Origin: Diphasiastrum complanatum
Taxonomy: Eukaryota; Streptophyta; Lycopodiopsida; Lycopodiales; Lycopodiaceae
Assembly: GCA_029204225.1 (NCBI GenBank)
Contig: CM055112.1
Coordinates: 41,756,545 to 41,820,544 of the forward strand
Direction of reading: 5' to 3'
DNA: 64,000 bases
Shown here in pieces: positions 47,326-64,000 of the stretch. A program made the position numbers and the translations under genes. Position 1 is the stretch's first letter. Each line of letters opens with the position of its first letter. The notes below the pieces were generated by a model that did not search any database, was not told the origin of the DNA, and saw nothing but the letters and a program-made list of their open reading frames with translations.

Positions 47326-50300
47326 TTCATGATTTTGTTACAGTTTTATGATAATTTTGCTAATTTTACTTTCAATAGCTATTTGGCACTATTTATTACA
47401 GTTTCATAATATTGCTAGTTATACTTTTAATAACATTGCAAATTCTAACATAAAGTGTACCTATATTATTTTATCAGGGTCACTACATGGACTGCTCAAG
47501 AAAAGATATTCCAGTTGTTTTATTTCTTCAGAAAGAGACGGTTGCATTTGGAAATGTCCTAACTGCTGAATCAAATGGAACATGTTTTTTCAAAGAAGTT
47601 GGTATGAATAAAAGTGTGGTCCGAATTTCAAAGGTGTTTAAAATGGATTGTCCCTTGCCATACCCTCACGGTGAATTTGATCGCCTAGGAGAAGTTCACA
47701 ACTATATTTCCATCGATTCCATTGCAAAAAAAATCTTGTGGGATAATGTAGATGTTGTTGACATGAATGAACTCATTTTTGCCAACTGTCCATTATACAA
47801 CAATGATGACGTTGTTGATTTATGGATTTTCATGGGGTAGTAGTTTGCACTGCTAAATTCAAAGGCTATTATCCTAGTGAAACAAACTTGCTTGTTATTG
47901 TGAAGTTGACTTCAATTACAACATAAAAAAATATTGTGAATGCCATGGCTGATGACGGAGATCCTTTCTACAAACAAAACCAAACAATGATTTGGTGTTT
48001 GTCAAAACTGTTTTTGCACTCTAGAAAGAGAAAACATGTATCATTTATTGAACCATTAAGTGAGTGCTTTACATATCATTCTAATGGTTCAAAAAAGAGC
48101 AACATCAAGAAAATGTTGGAACGCCAGCTTGGTGGTTCAAAAAGGGATAGCATCCAAAAAACGTCGACAAGATCAGTATATAATTCAAATTATGTAAGTG
48201 GTGTAGAAGATGTCAAAAATGATCCGCCGACTGCAATCCAACAAGATCATTGACAAGTAACTATAACTCGGATATCTTCCCAGGAATTGAAGATATTTCT
48301 CATAGTCGTAATATGTCAAGTTTAGTGTATAACTAAGATATCTTAACAAATGTCGAGGATGTGGTTACTCGTAATACATCTGCATCAGCATACAACTCGG
48401 ATATTCTTACGAGTGTGGAGGATGTTGGAGAGGTTGTTGATAACAACAAAAATAAAAGACATCATTTTCAAATCGACATTCAAACAAAACGTACACCGAA
48501 TTCGTCAATTTTGGCAAGTGCAAATGCATCCACTCGTCGTAATTCAGATTTTTCAAAATTCGATTTCGATGAACATGATTACACAAGCAACATATTACAT
48601 GATGCTAATATGACAAACGATCCTACAAGATTAAGATGGTCACAAGCAATGAAGTTTTTGAAGACCTACAAAGAGAGCCTCAAGTATGTCCAACATCCTT
48701 TGGAACTCTTCAGAGTTTCAAAAGAAAGCATGTGCTTGTTTATGTTGCACCAAAAACAACAAAAATATGTTTTATCATCAGAAAATATAAGGGAAACGTT
48801 GATGCAACCACGTTGTAGTAAGTTGTGCATTCGACAAATCACCTACAAAGAATGTGAAGACTTGCAACTAGGTGTGTGGTAAAAACGAGGAGCTGACAAG
48901 CATAACCAGTTATTGCAGATGTTCAAATGTTTTTTTCATAGACGAGAAATGTCAAACACAATGTTTGATATTTTGAAGGAACCCAAATTGCGCTTCAAAC
49001 CTACATTGGGTGGTAAAGCTGTATGAATAAAAGCATATCAAATTCTGTTGGGAATCTCTCATGGAATGTTGAGGCACGTTATTCCATTGTGTACAAGTTT
49101 CATGGAAACACCGACACATTCAAGAAACGTGGACACTCTTCAAAAGGGCTGGCCCTAATGCGTGGGATTTTGGAAAAGCACACATTGCCTCAACCACATC
49201 TTCAACATAAATCAAAAGATGACGTTGTTATTTGCGAACATCATCTCCCACTCGGCATGCATAAACGTGATTTCGAAACTATAAACACACATCATAAATA
49301 TACGTGTATTCCTGAAGTTTCAAGATCCACACTCTACAAGATGTGGAGACAAGAGTTTGGACATGTCAAGACTCCAACAAGACAAAGAATGTCCAAATGC
49401 AAAATATGTGACGACCTTAAAAATGCAACAGAGACAACTCCTGACGCTAGGATGTGTGATCGCTATATTGCATTGAGAGGTCGTCATCTACATCATGTTT
49501 TCGATTTCAGAAAATTGTATGCATATTGGAAAGAAGAGTCCAGATCCCATCCTGAGCAGTCTTTGTGTCTTATCATCGATGAAATGGATCAAAATACAAC
49601 AGCATTATCCCGTTTCAATAAGACTCCTCCCAGATTAGAGGGGAATCGACTTTTGAAAACACATGTTTGTGGGGTATTGATTCATGGATTCAGGTTGCTC
49701 TGTGATATTTGGATTGATACCTTGTATGCTCATGATAGCAATCAAGTTTCCACATCAATAATGCGAGCAATAAGAAAGGTACAAGCATCATGTGGTAACT
49801 TACCTCTGATCTTACGTATTCAAGCTGACAATTGTTGGAGGGAGAACAAGAACAAATTTATTTTTGGTCTTTGTTGTATGTTAGTGGCACATAATATCTT
49901 CCAAAAGGTAGAAATGGGATTTTTTTTGGTTGGCCACACACATGAAGACATAGATCAGGTTTTCAGTGTCATATTCTGGGCTTTGAAGTCCAAATCAGTT
50001 CACACAATGTCAGATATGCTAGCATGAATTGGTGAAAAGATAGGTGGCGGTCGTATCGAAAGCACTGAAGTAGAAATACTGGAACGAATGGTAGACTGGA
50101 AAGAATTTATAGATCCTTGTATTTCCCAAGGAAATGACGGCTTGGAAGGACACACCAATCCTCACTATTTTTGTTTTCAAATGATGAATGGTGAGCCAAC
50201 TATGCAATGGAAATACTATTTTAACGATGGAGACAACACATGGAGTGAACCTTTCAAACTGTTGCAGCGTGTACCTTCAAAAGATAAAGCATTTATTCTT
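47326..50300 (+). pseudogene. DUF7869-type gene, copy 2 (3' truncated)
   Basis: A possible splice acceptor (TTATCAG near 47477) precedes an ATG at 47487 that starts the readable part. The N-terminal region breaks with a one-base deletion near 47820. The middle contains four diverged YNSD...VEDV repeats (48170-48430), then a Lys/Gln-rich stretch to 48882. The main block, 49023-50027, is an open frame of 334 residues with KCKICDD, LIIDEMDQNTT, IQADNCWRENKN and VGHTHEDIDQ. The three acidic blocks recall an RNase H-like nuclease centre, but that is inference. A stop at 50025-50027 and further changes follow. At about 50300 the gene is cut by copia sequence, so the last 750 bp present in copy 1 is lost. 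Function unknown. Confidence 0.7.
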
Positions 50301-50880
50301 TTGATTTCCATAATTTGAACACTATTACCTCGGTCATTGAAGAATTACTTTGGCACTATATACTGGGTCACATTAACTATAAGAGTATTGAACAAATTTC
50401 TACGTGTACAATCTATGTATTTGATTTAGATTTTATATAGTAATGCTCATCATCCTACCTGTGAAAGCTGTATTTTAGAAAAATATGCTAGAAAACCATT
50501 TACGATTGATCATGTATATACTTCTAAAGACCTATCTGACATTATACATAGTGACATTCAAGGTCTAATGCATACTCCATCCTTAGGAAGAGCAGAGTAC
50601 TTTCTTACATTTATAGATGATTATTCGAGAAGGTGTGTGCTTTATTTCTTATAACAAAAATCAAAAGCTTTCAAGTTTTTCCTAATGTTCAAAGCAAGGT
50701 TAGAGACTTAAACTGGATGAAAGCTAAAGCTTTTTCAATCGGATGGTGGGAGAGAGTATATCGCCAATGAGTTTTCATGACTATTGTCAAAACAATAGTA
50801 TTATGAAGCTATTCCTCACAAAGTTCATTGGATTCCTGAATCTTTTGCTCTTGACAAATAGAGTGTGTAAAAGAGGCCCT
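50301..50880 (+). pseudogene. copia integrase fragment
   Basis: It begins with a pre-integrase motif (LWHYILGHINYKS, near 50355) and CESC. The integrase core follows with HSDIQG near 50553, TFIDDYSRR near 50608, and a broken SDGG near 50738. It stops before the catalytic Glu region becomes clear. It adjoins DUF7869 copy 2 without a visible LTR. Confidence 0.75.
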
Positions 50881-54102
<3,222 letters not shown>

Positions 54103-54397
54103 GTTGAGCTCTCCTCACAAAGTGTTGTGAAGAAAAGTTGGTTGAAACTAGATGAGATATAGTGGTTTGTGAGGAAGCTTCAAGGATAGTTGATAGGGAA
54201 GTAACAAATCTTGTCCATCCATTTGAGCTAAGCTTAAGACCATATTAGAGCTTATCCATCAAAACAGGGGGGAACAATTTTTGCTTTTTAATTATAGTAT
54301 AGGCTAGGGGTGGTATTGGTGTACGACCTTTAGAGATGAAGTTTTGTTGTTTGTGTGTGTTAAGACGTAGGATTTACCTTAAATTGAAGAAGCATCC

Positions 54398-55700
<1,303 letters not shown>

Positions 55701-55745
55701 TTTGCCTTAAGGCCTGTCCCTTCCGGGTTTTGACATTCTATGAGT

Positions 55746-56604
55746 AAATTTTTTGCGAGTTTTTTTTCTTGTCATGATTCAACAAAAATATAGCACATGG
55801 TGTGCTATATTTTTATGCCACAACTTCAATGTTTATTATTAAGAATGTGGTTTGGTAAATAGTTAAAAATCTCACAAAGTAAAAGAAAAATTCACATTAA
55901 TTTTTTTTTGCAGCCTCCAAACATAGCACGCCGACATGCTTGGCCGCCTGGAAAAAAAAAATAATTAAAAAAAAAATTCGGCCAAGCCCAACAAGCCGAC
56001 ATGCTATGTTTGGAGGCTACAAATTTTTTTCTCATTTTATATAGCACGTCAGCGTGCTATGTTTTGGAGGTTGCAAAACATTATTTCATTTTATATAGCA
56101 TGCCGGCGTGTTATTTTTAAAGGTTGTAATTTTTTTTTATAACTATTTTACTTAGCAAGTCTACTTATTATGTTTGGAGATTAAAGTAAAACAACTATAA
56201 AAAAAAAATTACAACCTTTAAAGATAGCACGTCGGCATGTTATATAAAATGAAAGAATTTTTTTGCCACCTCCAAACATAGCACGTCGACGTGCTATATA
56301 AAATGAGAAAAAATTTTGCAGCCTCCAAACATAGCACGTCGGCGTGCTGGGCTTGGCTAAAAAAAAAAACTAATTTTTTTTAAACTTTTTTTTTTCGGAC
56401 AGCCAAGCCAAGCAAGCCGGCGTGCTATGTTTGGAGATTGCAACAAATTTTATTTTGAATTTTTTTGTTTTATTGTGTGAGATTTTTAACTATGTACCAA
56501 ACCACAATGTTAATAATAAGCATTGAAGTAGTGCCATAAAAAGGGTAGCACACCATGTGCTATATTTTTGTTGAATCATGACAAGAAAAAAACTCGCAAA
56601 ATTT
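55746..56604. repeat. long inverted repeat (foldback element), arms about 415 bp
   Basis: The left arm 55746-56160 is the reverse complement of 56186-56604 along its whole length, about 85% by eye, around a loop of about 25 bp. The outer 150 bp is the best conserved (TCATGATTCAACAAAAATAT). Each arm contains several smaller palindromes such as AGCACGTCGACGTGCT (56280-56295). There is no coding sequence. It may be a MITE or foldback transposon; a target duplication is not resolved. Confidence 0.9.
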
Positions 56605-56679
56605 GCAAAATTTTTATTTGCAAAATGCCAAGGCCCACCCGTTCCATGAGGAATGGATACATCATACCAAGAGCTCACG

Positions 56680-58073
56680 TCATAAATTTGGCGAGTCTAT
56701 TAAATCATCAAACATGAATTCCTCCAACAGGACCTTGATAGTCTCGTTGATGAAATGGCTTTCGCGATCACTGACTAGCTCCACCAGGCATCTGAAGCGC
56801 ACAATGATATTTTCATAAAGGAACTTGGCAGTGATCCTAGCATCAGCTACTCTTACTGCCTTGGCTTCGACCCATTTGGTGAGGTAGTCTGTGGCTACGA
56901 TTATGTATCGAATATGGAAACTCCTTGCTGCAGGGTGAATTGGACCAATATAATCCAATCCCCATTTTTTGAATGGTGCTTGGGCTAAGACTAGGTGCAG
57001 TAGGTCATAGTTCAATCTCGTTGGTCTCCTTGCCCTTTGGTACACAAGAACTTTTTCAAGTATTCTTCCGTATCTTTATGAATCGTTGGCCACCAATATC
57101 CTGATTGCAGGATCTTGCGAACTGTAATGTCAGATGCAAAATGACCCCCACCCATGCCTTCATGTGAAAGCGAAATGATCTGGGTGGTCTCATGAGGAAG
57201 AATACACCGCCGAAGAATTCCATCAAGACCTCTTCGGTACAACTGGCCGGCAATCAGCTGATAAGGTCTAGTCTTTGGTAGTGATTTGTCTGATTGGCCC
57301 CGCATTAGATTTTCAACAATGTCGACAGCCCATTCTGGTACTGTGTCCACGTAAAATAAGGCAGCATCTGCCAACTCATCGTCAGGTTGGGTTGCAATAT
57401 CCTTTCCCTTGATTCGTGACACATGATCTTCCATGTAGTGTTGTTTTCCCTTGCGAACTACTATCCAAAAATCAAACTCCAATACTAGAACTAGCCATCT
57501 AATGATTCTTCCGGTGTTGCAAGTTTTATTAACGAGATAGAAGAAGGGTTGATGGTCCATATAAAAAGCAAAATGTGTGGCCATCAAGTAATGTCGAAAT
57601 TTCTTAACCGCATAGATCATTGCCAGTGCTTCCCGCTCTGTGGTCGAATAGTTCATTTCGGTATCACTGAGCTGTCGGCTTGCAAACCGGATTGGAAAAT
57701 CTTTTTTGTGTTCACCTGGTTGGGTTAAGACAGCTCCAACTGCATACTTCGATGCATCCGTATGCACGTGAAACTCAATGGACCAATTGGGCGGGCGTAA
57801 GATTGGTGCTGAAACCAATGCATCCTTAAGCTTTTGGAAAGCCTTTAGAGCCTTCTCATTCCAATGTGGATCCGTTGTGAGTTTGTAGATTGGTTTGGCT
57901 AACTCCGCAAAATCAAGAATGAAGATCCTATAATAGTTAACATGACCCATGAAAATATAGACCTCGTGGATCGTCCCCGGTGGTGGTAGATTAATAATGA
58001 TCCTGATCTTTGATAGCTCTATGGCGGTATCGTGTCTTGACACTATATGGCCTAGAATCAAGCCATGTGTCAC
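56680..58073 (-). pseudogene. gypsy D RNase H and integrase, truncated
   Basis: On the minus strand RNase H reads HTDASKYAVG near 57770, NYSTTEREALAMIYAVKKF and a DHVSRI end near 57420. The integrase has HEGMGGGHF near 57175 and YWWPTIHKDTEEYL. Then a frameshift at about 57040 falls in the zinc finger. The catalytic Asp residues lie in WGLDYIGP and LVSDRESHF. The element stops at about 56680 before the catalytic Glu, so the integrase C-terminus, anything beyond, and the 3' LTR are missing. Confidence 0.85.
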
Positions 58074-59258
58074 TCAGAATTGACATTTTTCTGGATTCAG
58101 GGAGATCTGGTATTCACGGCATTTTTGTAACACCTTCTCCAAATTGGATAAGTGTTCTGAATCTGGTCCATGCATGCACAGATCGTCCAAGAAAATTTCC
58201 AGAAATTTTTGCAAATAATCTTTGAATGTCGCCTGCATGACTCACTAGAAAGTGCTTGGGGCATTGCAAAGTCCGAATGGCATCACTTTATAGGCATAGG
58301 TTTCCCATTCTATGGCAAATGTTGTCTTGTGCTGGTCTTGGGGGCCTATTTTCACTTGGTTGTAGCCGCTGAAGCTGTCCAGAAAACTGTAGGCTTTGGT
58401 GCCAACTACCCTGTCGAGGACACTTTCCGTAAATGGTAAAGGGAAATGGTCCTTTTTGGTGACTGCATTTAGCGCCTTCAGATTCACACACATCCGCATT
58501 TTGCCATTCTTCTTGGGTACCATAACTATCGGCGATACCCATTCCGTGTACTCGATCTCGTAAATGAAATCTACGTCCATCAGCTTTTGCAACTCCTGCT
58601 TGATCAGTTCTGTATAATTCGGATTGCAGCGATGGTAATGGCTCACCTTGGGGACTGCTCCGTCCACCAAGGGTATGGTATGTTGGACTACTATTGGCGG
58701 AATGCCCTTTAGATCACTATAGCTCCAGGAAAAACAGTCTTTATATTCCACCAACAAGGATTGTAGTCTCTTGAACTACGTGGGTGTTAACTGCTCTCCC
58801 ACATGCACTATCTTTTCTTCTTCTCCTGGCTCCACAAGATTTATTGGCTGTGTTCGCGAAGGTCCCTCAAAGACTTGTTCTGCTGGTGCTTGACTTTGAT
58901 CAGGTTCTCGCTGGGCTTGCGACATTATAATTACCAAGTCTTCCAAAGTATAATTCTTGAAAGTATTACGCATCTCGTGAATGGGAGCTCGTCGAGATTC
59001 CTCTTTCAACATATTGATCTTGGCCTGACTGGTCAATTCTTGATTTTCTATCACCTGCGTAGAAGCTGACGCTATATCTGAGTCCAACTGGATTGACTTT
59101 AAGGAATCCAACACCTTTTTTTTGCTCTTTTTTGTCATTTTGGTGGGTTCATCCTTGTTGTCTTTCTTCGGGGCTACTGTGACATTCGCCTCATGGTTGC
59201 GAATCTCAACGTCTATTGTAGCTATCGCCTCTTTGGGTAGGTCACTCCATCGGATCAC
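58074..59258 (-). pseudogene. gypsy D linker and reverse transcriptase
   Basis: The frame continues in register through stops at 58776 (TAG for an expected Gln), 58245 and 58074. The RT shows CNPNYTELIKQEL, WVSPIVMVPKKNGKMRMCV, FLDSFSGYNQVKI and KVMPFGLCNAPSTF. A TAG-TGA pair there replaces the usual QR. The catalytic FLDDLCMHG lies near 58170. It is related to gypsy B but clearly a distinct family. Confidence 0.85.
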
Positions 59259-60743
59259 CTAGTTGTAGCATTGTTTCAACTGATTCTTCTTATTTGCAGG
59301 TGCCTTGGGTGGATCGATCCTTGAGACTTTCGCCATAGCAAACTTTTGTGGTGGTTGAGCTGGTACCTTCTTGGTTCCGTAACGATCTGGGTCCATGTGG
59401 TGTGGGACCTGTTCATCAGTCAGCTCAACCTCCTTATTATAAGCAGGAGCATGTTTCCAAGGGACTAGATCATCGTCCACTGGGTTCTCAATAGGCTCCG
59501 CTGACAGCCATGCTATGTTTATCATATTCACCCCAAATGTGATTGGTGTGTCCATAGTGTAACATTTGGGTGAAGATGTACTAGGTTCTGGATCTGATTC
59601 ATATTGACACGTCTGGCAATCAATAGTTGCTAATGCATCTGTCCATCTCACGACATCTATCTCTGAATGATAGTGACCTCCCTTGGCTGGCCTTGGGTGA
59701 TCAATCGTATGATCTGTCGTGGATGATCCATCATCAGCCTTGGGTGCAATAGGTTTCACCGCCCATGTGGTTGGATCAACCTTTACAGCCTGTTCTCTAT
59801 TCTCGAAGGTGAGTTTCCCTGTACCCCAGTTGTGTACTACTTGCGCAGTCCTCAACCAAGGTCTTCCTAGTAAGACACGATATGCAGATGGAGATTCAAG
59901 TATATCCATGACTACAAAAGTAATCACAAACTGCGTACTTGCTATCTTGACAGGGATATCGACAACTACACCTTTTGGTTTCACACAGGATTGATCTGCT
60001 AGCTTGATGGCGAATCTTGTTGGCTTCAATCCTTGCAGACCCCATTTTTCATATAAAGTAGTGGAGATCAGATTGACACTCGATCCTCCATCTACCACTG
60101 TCGCCTCGTCCTCGTATCTCTTGTGTTTGATTGGCAAAGTGATGTTGTGTTCCTCACTTTCCCATGCTACTCTGATGTGGAGGACATTATTTGTTTCATC
60201 ATAGCCCGCACAATATATGGGCTCATGTGCTATTGGCTCCTCATCCGCTTTGGCCCATTCATCTAGAAGGCTTTTCGCTTGTGGTGCAATCCGCAGTAGT
60301 TCCCTGAGTGGTAAACTAACATGGCTTGATAGCAAAAGTGTGAGCCTTTCAGTGCGTGATTCCTCGGGCTCCACCATGTGAAAAGGTGATTCATATTGGT
60401 GCAACCGATCATTCTGATCAGTGCGTAGTGGTGAGCCCGCTTGCGGTTCCCGTTCGACACCGATTGGAGGTTCTGTGGGATGGTCTCTTTCTTGCTCTTT
60501 TTCCCTTGCTTGTGCTTTCTGTACCCAATGTCTTATTTTCTGGTACTGTCTTCTCTCTTCCCTCATATTTGGATATGGCGCTGAAGTTGAGGGTTGGTCG
60601 TCAGTGACCGATGGCGGTGGTGAGGGAGTCACTTCCTTCCAAATGGACAATTCTTGTAACAGTGTCCATAACCGCATTCTCGACAGGAGGTTGTATATTG
60701 TCCCTTGTAGGGACATTCTGCTATTCTGTGTCCTTCGCCGCAT
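59259..60743 (-). pseudogene. gypsy D protease region
   Basis: An open frame of 494 codons, the longest undamaged pol frame of this element. The retropepsin site DGGSSVNLIS lies near 60070-60100 and LLGRPWLRTAQVVHNW near 59825-59870. An acidic linker follows, ending at a TAG at 59259-59261. The frame overlaps the end of gag by about 115 bp in a different register, as expected for frameshift expression or as a result of damage. Confidence 0.85.
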
Positions 60744-61640
60744 CCATAGCAGCCGTAATTTCTTCTACCTTGGCGCTGAGCTTGAGCTGCATAGGCTGAA
60801 ACATATTCATTTATGGCAGGATCCATAAATGGTTCATCTAGTCTGTACCATTGCTACTGCTCAGGTTGAGGTGGCATTTGCATCTCTGGTTTTGCTGCTG
60901 TCAGATTTACATGGGCCACTTGTTGATTGGTTGGCCCTAGTGGAGCAGGTAAGGCCATACGCTGCGGTTGATTTGGTGCACCATACCTTGGTGTTGCGTT
61001 GGGTGCCCCTTGATGATAAGAATAGGAAGTCTGATAAGGACTTCTCTTCTGTTGAACAATCTGGGGGTTAAACTGGCAAAATGCCGTATCGTGCGATGTT
61101 GCATTGCACAGATGGTAGAATCTATGTGTCAATCTCAGATTTTGCTTTAGGACTAGACACTCATTCGTTGTATGGTTTTGCGAGCATACTGAACACCATA
61201 CATTCTCCCGTCGAGGATACTGCAGCTGGTGTGGTTCCAATTGATGTGGAGTTACTGCTATAGTTCCCTGTAAGGCTTTCAATTTTTGGTCAAACTACGC
61301 CGTAAGTTGCTCCATCTACTGTTTGTGTAATTTTGTCATTTGATCCAACAACAATTTTGTGGATAGAGCGGATGTGTTTGATGATGATGATGCAATCAAG
61401 GGAGTAGGAGTGTGGGTGGAAGGATATTTGTCATCAGATCCCTCATCCTCTTCCCTGATGGCATCTTCCATAGCCTCTTGCAGAGTAGCACACTGCTCCC
61501 GTCGTTTCAGTTCTCTTCTGATGCTTCGTGGTAATCCGGCTAGGAACCACATGATCACCACATGATCGGGATTTAGGGCTGCACTATTTTCCACAAAGAT
61601 GTCTTTGATGGATGTTGCATCATCCTTCCTTCTCTTATCC
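60629..61640 (-). pseudogene. gypsy D gag, 5' truncated
   Basis: The frame begins inside the capsid (VIMWFLAGLPRSIRRELKRRE), joined to copia 6 at about 61640. A basic, Pro/Gln-rich part follows with a Cys-rich CSVCSQNHTTNEC. The C-terminus has two zinc knuckles, CYGCGEGHRIAEC and CRECGYGHCYKNC. Stops lie at 61316-61318 and near 60851. The gag start and 5' LTR are absent. Confidence 0.8.
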
Positions 61641-62640
61641 AAGGATTGGTGTACATACAAGTGGATCCAAAAACTTTGGATCCTTGAGATTGGGCTTATC
61701 TCCAAATAGAGCTTCAAATGGTGTGATTCCTCCAATGGCTTCGTTTGGCAATCTATTGCATAAATAGTTAGCACAAGTTATTGCTTCACCCCAAAATGGT
61801 TTGGATAGGGAAGCATCTAGCCTTAAGGCATTAGCACACTCACAAAGAGATCTATTTCTTCTCTCACTCACTCCATTTTGTTGAGGGGTGTATGGACCTG
61901 ACAACTCTCTCTTTATGCCATTAGGACTACAAAAGTCAATTAACTTATTGGAGATATATTCACCTCCATTATCACTCCTTAATACCTTAATCTTGGTACT
62001 AAGTTGATTTTCTACCAAAGTCTTGAACTTTACAAAAGAATCAAACTCCTTTGATTTGCTAGACAAGAGGTACATCCAACAAAATCTAGAATAGTCATCA
62101 ATGAAGATTACGTAGTACTTGGCACCACCATTAGACTCATGTGAAAAACTATGAACATCCGAATGGATGAGTTCAAGAGGAGAGTTTGATCTTGATGTAG
62201 ATCTTGAGAAGGGTAGTTTGTGAGCCTTTGAGAGGCTCCATGCTTCACATCTCTTCCCACACTTTGACAAATGCTTGGGGAGTCCAACTACAAGCTCCTT
62301 TGCTACCATAGATTCCATGGCTTTGTAGTTGGGGTGGCCCAACCTTTTGTGCCACAATTCCACCTTTGATAACTCCACCTTTGCCAAGTTAACACTCTCC
62401 ACTACAACATTAGCATCAAGCTTAAACAATCTACCTTGCTTAAAGCCTTTGGCTATGCATTCATCACTTCTAAAGATGGAACAAACTCCATGCTTAAATT
62501 GTACATCTAGGTCATTATCCATTAACTAGCCAGCACTAAGCAAATTCTTGGTTAACTTAGGAACATAAAGAACATTATCAAGATTCATCCTTTTGGATGA
62601 TCCCACATACAAGAAAATTGTTCCTTTTCCACTTATCTTA
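61641..62640 (-). pseudogene. copia 6 protease end and integrase
   Basis: On the minus strand from 62522: HFKHGVCSI, LWHKRLGHPNYKA, a modified CGKRCEA zinc region, then the integrase with Asp in IHSDVHS, Asp in VLRSDNGGEY and Glu in GVSERRNRS. All catalytic acids are visible, and the 295-residue frame has no stop until the break with gypsy D. RT and RNase H are absent. Confidence 0.85.
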
Positions 62641-63673
62641 CATTCTTGACTACTTGCAGTATAGATTGATCTATGTAAATCATTGTAAGAAAGTTAAGTG
62701 GAGAATATGTCCTTTTGATATGTCATGTGGGAACTAGCCCCACTATCAATCCCCAAGAATCATTGGTGTTGCTCTTGGATGATGGTGGTTTGTTGGAAAC
62801 CATCAAGGATGACTCTTCATCCTCCTCCTCCTCCTGATGTGCAATGTTGCTTTGTTTGCTCTCTTGTGCCTTCTTCTTTTTGAGAAATTCTGATGCAAAA
62901 TGTCCTTTCTTTCCATAGAAAAAACATTTGTACTTGGACTTGTCTTTGATCTTGCCCTTTGAGCTTGAAGCCTCATCCTCCTCCTTGGTCTCCTTGAAGT
63001 GCTTCTTCTTGCCATTGGTCTTCTTTTTGCCTTTGAATGAGAAATTAGCTTTCTCATCACCATCCTACAGAGAAATAGCATTCGTTCTTGCATTGGTATG
63101 CATCATCCTACACTCTTCAGCCATGAATACACTGTGTAGCTTTTCTATAGTAGGCAAAGTGTCTTGGATTGCAAAACTTTGGACCAAATTTGTAAAGCCA
63201 CTCCCTAGACCATTGAGGACAATCTGAACAAGCTCACTATCTTGAATCTTCTCTCCAATGGAAGATAACTCCTTATTGAGAGACTTGATTCTTAGCACAC
63301 AATCCTGTGCACTCTCATCACTCCTCTTCATGCTTTGTAAAATCTGATTCCTCAGCATGAGAACCCTCGAAGTGTTACCAGACTCATAGATAGATTTTAA
63401 AGATTCCTAAGCCTCTTTAGCACTCTTACATGATGATACTTCCCTTAAAAGATCATTGCTTACATTCATCTTAATACAGTGAAGTGCAAGCCTAGATCTC
63501 TTCTTGTATCTCACTAATTTCTGTGCACCTAGAGGTTCATCTTCATCATCTATTAGAAACTCATAAAGATTCTGGAGCACCATTAGTGAATCCATCCTCA
63601 CTTTCCAAATAGCATAATTGGTAGAATTTAATCTCACACTAGCTTCTAGAAGGTAGGCTCCCACTGATCCCAT
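62641..63673 (-). pseudogene. copia 6 gag and protease start
   Basis: The ATG at 63673 opens the gag (MGSVGAYLLEASVRLN), closely related to copia 4. A TAG at 63407 replaces the Trp of an expected AWES. A further stop lies at 63065. The zinc knuckle near 62890-62930 has lost two cysteines (CFFYGKKGHFASEF). The protease is broken near 62700-62760. Confidence 0.8.
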
Positions 63674-64000
63674 CTTACTAGTAAGATTCTACACACAAGA
63701 TATAGATTTGTTTGAACCTAAAACTCACAAAGGTTTCTAACTTGTAGTGTTTCACTCAAATGTTGACTTCTTATCCAATAGATGGACTTGTAATCACAGT
63801 TCTATCACTCCCTCACAAAACTGGAATGAAAATAAGATGAGGTGAAAACTACGCTCAAGCAAATCTTGCCAATCTTGGCTATTCTTGGACAAAAACTGAC
63901 TCTATCTCTCTCATTCACTTTGATGTACTTTCAAGACCTGGTTTCCACTTTAAGAAGGTCTGAAAATAGCCTATATTAATTCATTTTCATGAAACAAATT
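63674..64000 (-). other. copia 6 leader (runs out of the window)
   Basis: Non-coding. It matches the copia 4 leader at 38740-39140. The 5' LTR and PBS would lie beyond 64000. Confidence 0.65.

Overview
The window reads as repeat-rich nuclear DNA of a land plant with a large genome. Plant-type LTR retrotransposons fill most of it, priming sites complementary to plant tRNAs are visible, and one short intron-containing gene has a TATA box and a poly(A) signal. A fern or other non-seed plant is my inference: it rests on a DUF7869-type gene family that I associate mainly with ferns and bryophytes, and on an aegerolysin gene, which I believe is rare in plants. No species can be named from the sequence alone.

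Layout. (1) 1-2210: a broken DUF7869-type gene; a second broken copy lies at 47.3-50.3 kb. (2) 3.2-13.4 kb: a Ty3/gypsy element (gypsy A, minus strand) carrying an inserted Ty1/copia element (copia 1). One inversion of about 5.8 kb, from about 6280 to 12079, scrambled both. With that segment turned back, gypsy A runs continuously from RT through RNase H and integrase to a third ORF, and copia 1 sits in it between two CATAC target-site copies. (3) 14.7-30.8 kb: gypsy B (plus strand), a relative of gypsy A, with 5' LTR, PBS, gag, pol and the third ORF. Copia 2 (minus strand, both LTRs, CCATC target duplication) is inserted in its gag. (4) 30.8-34.8 kb: 5'-truncated copia 3. (5) 35.2-36.1 kb: a fragment of an unrecognised spliced gene on the minus strand. 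(6) 36.1-40.7 kb: a copia LTR/leader/gag stub (copia 7) split by a deleted copia (copia 4). (7) 40.7-43.9 kb: sparse sequence with a 68-bp tandem repeat. (8) 43984-44610: a two-exon aegerolysin gene, the only gene here that looks intact. (9) 45.6-47.3 kb: a complete copia LTR with leader (copia 8), cut by a GGGCTAA-type minisatellite. (10) 50.3-54.5 kb: degraded copia pieces and three long GA/CT microsatellites. (11) 54.5-55.7 kb: remains of a Penelope-like reverse transcriptase. (12) 55.75-56.6 kb: a long foldback palindrome. (13) 56.7-61.6 kb: gypsy D (minus strand), a different Ty3 element. (14) 61.6-64.0 kb: copia 6 (minus strand), cut by gypsy D.

Nearly all element ORFs are disabled by stops, frameshifts and deletions, and many stops look like CAG to TAG or CGA to TGA changes, as expected for methylated, silenced DNA. 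Functionally, the window is one small putative lipid-binding protein gene in a graveyard of nested retroelements. The features that stand out are the aegerolysin gene, the third ORF downstream of pol in gypsy A and B, the reconstructable inversion, and the foldback palindrome.
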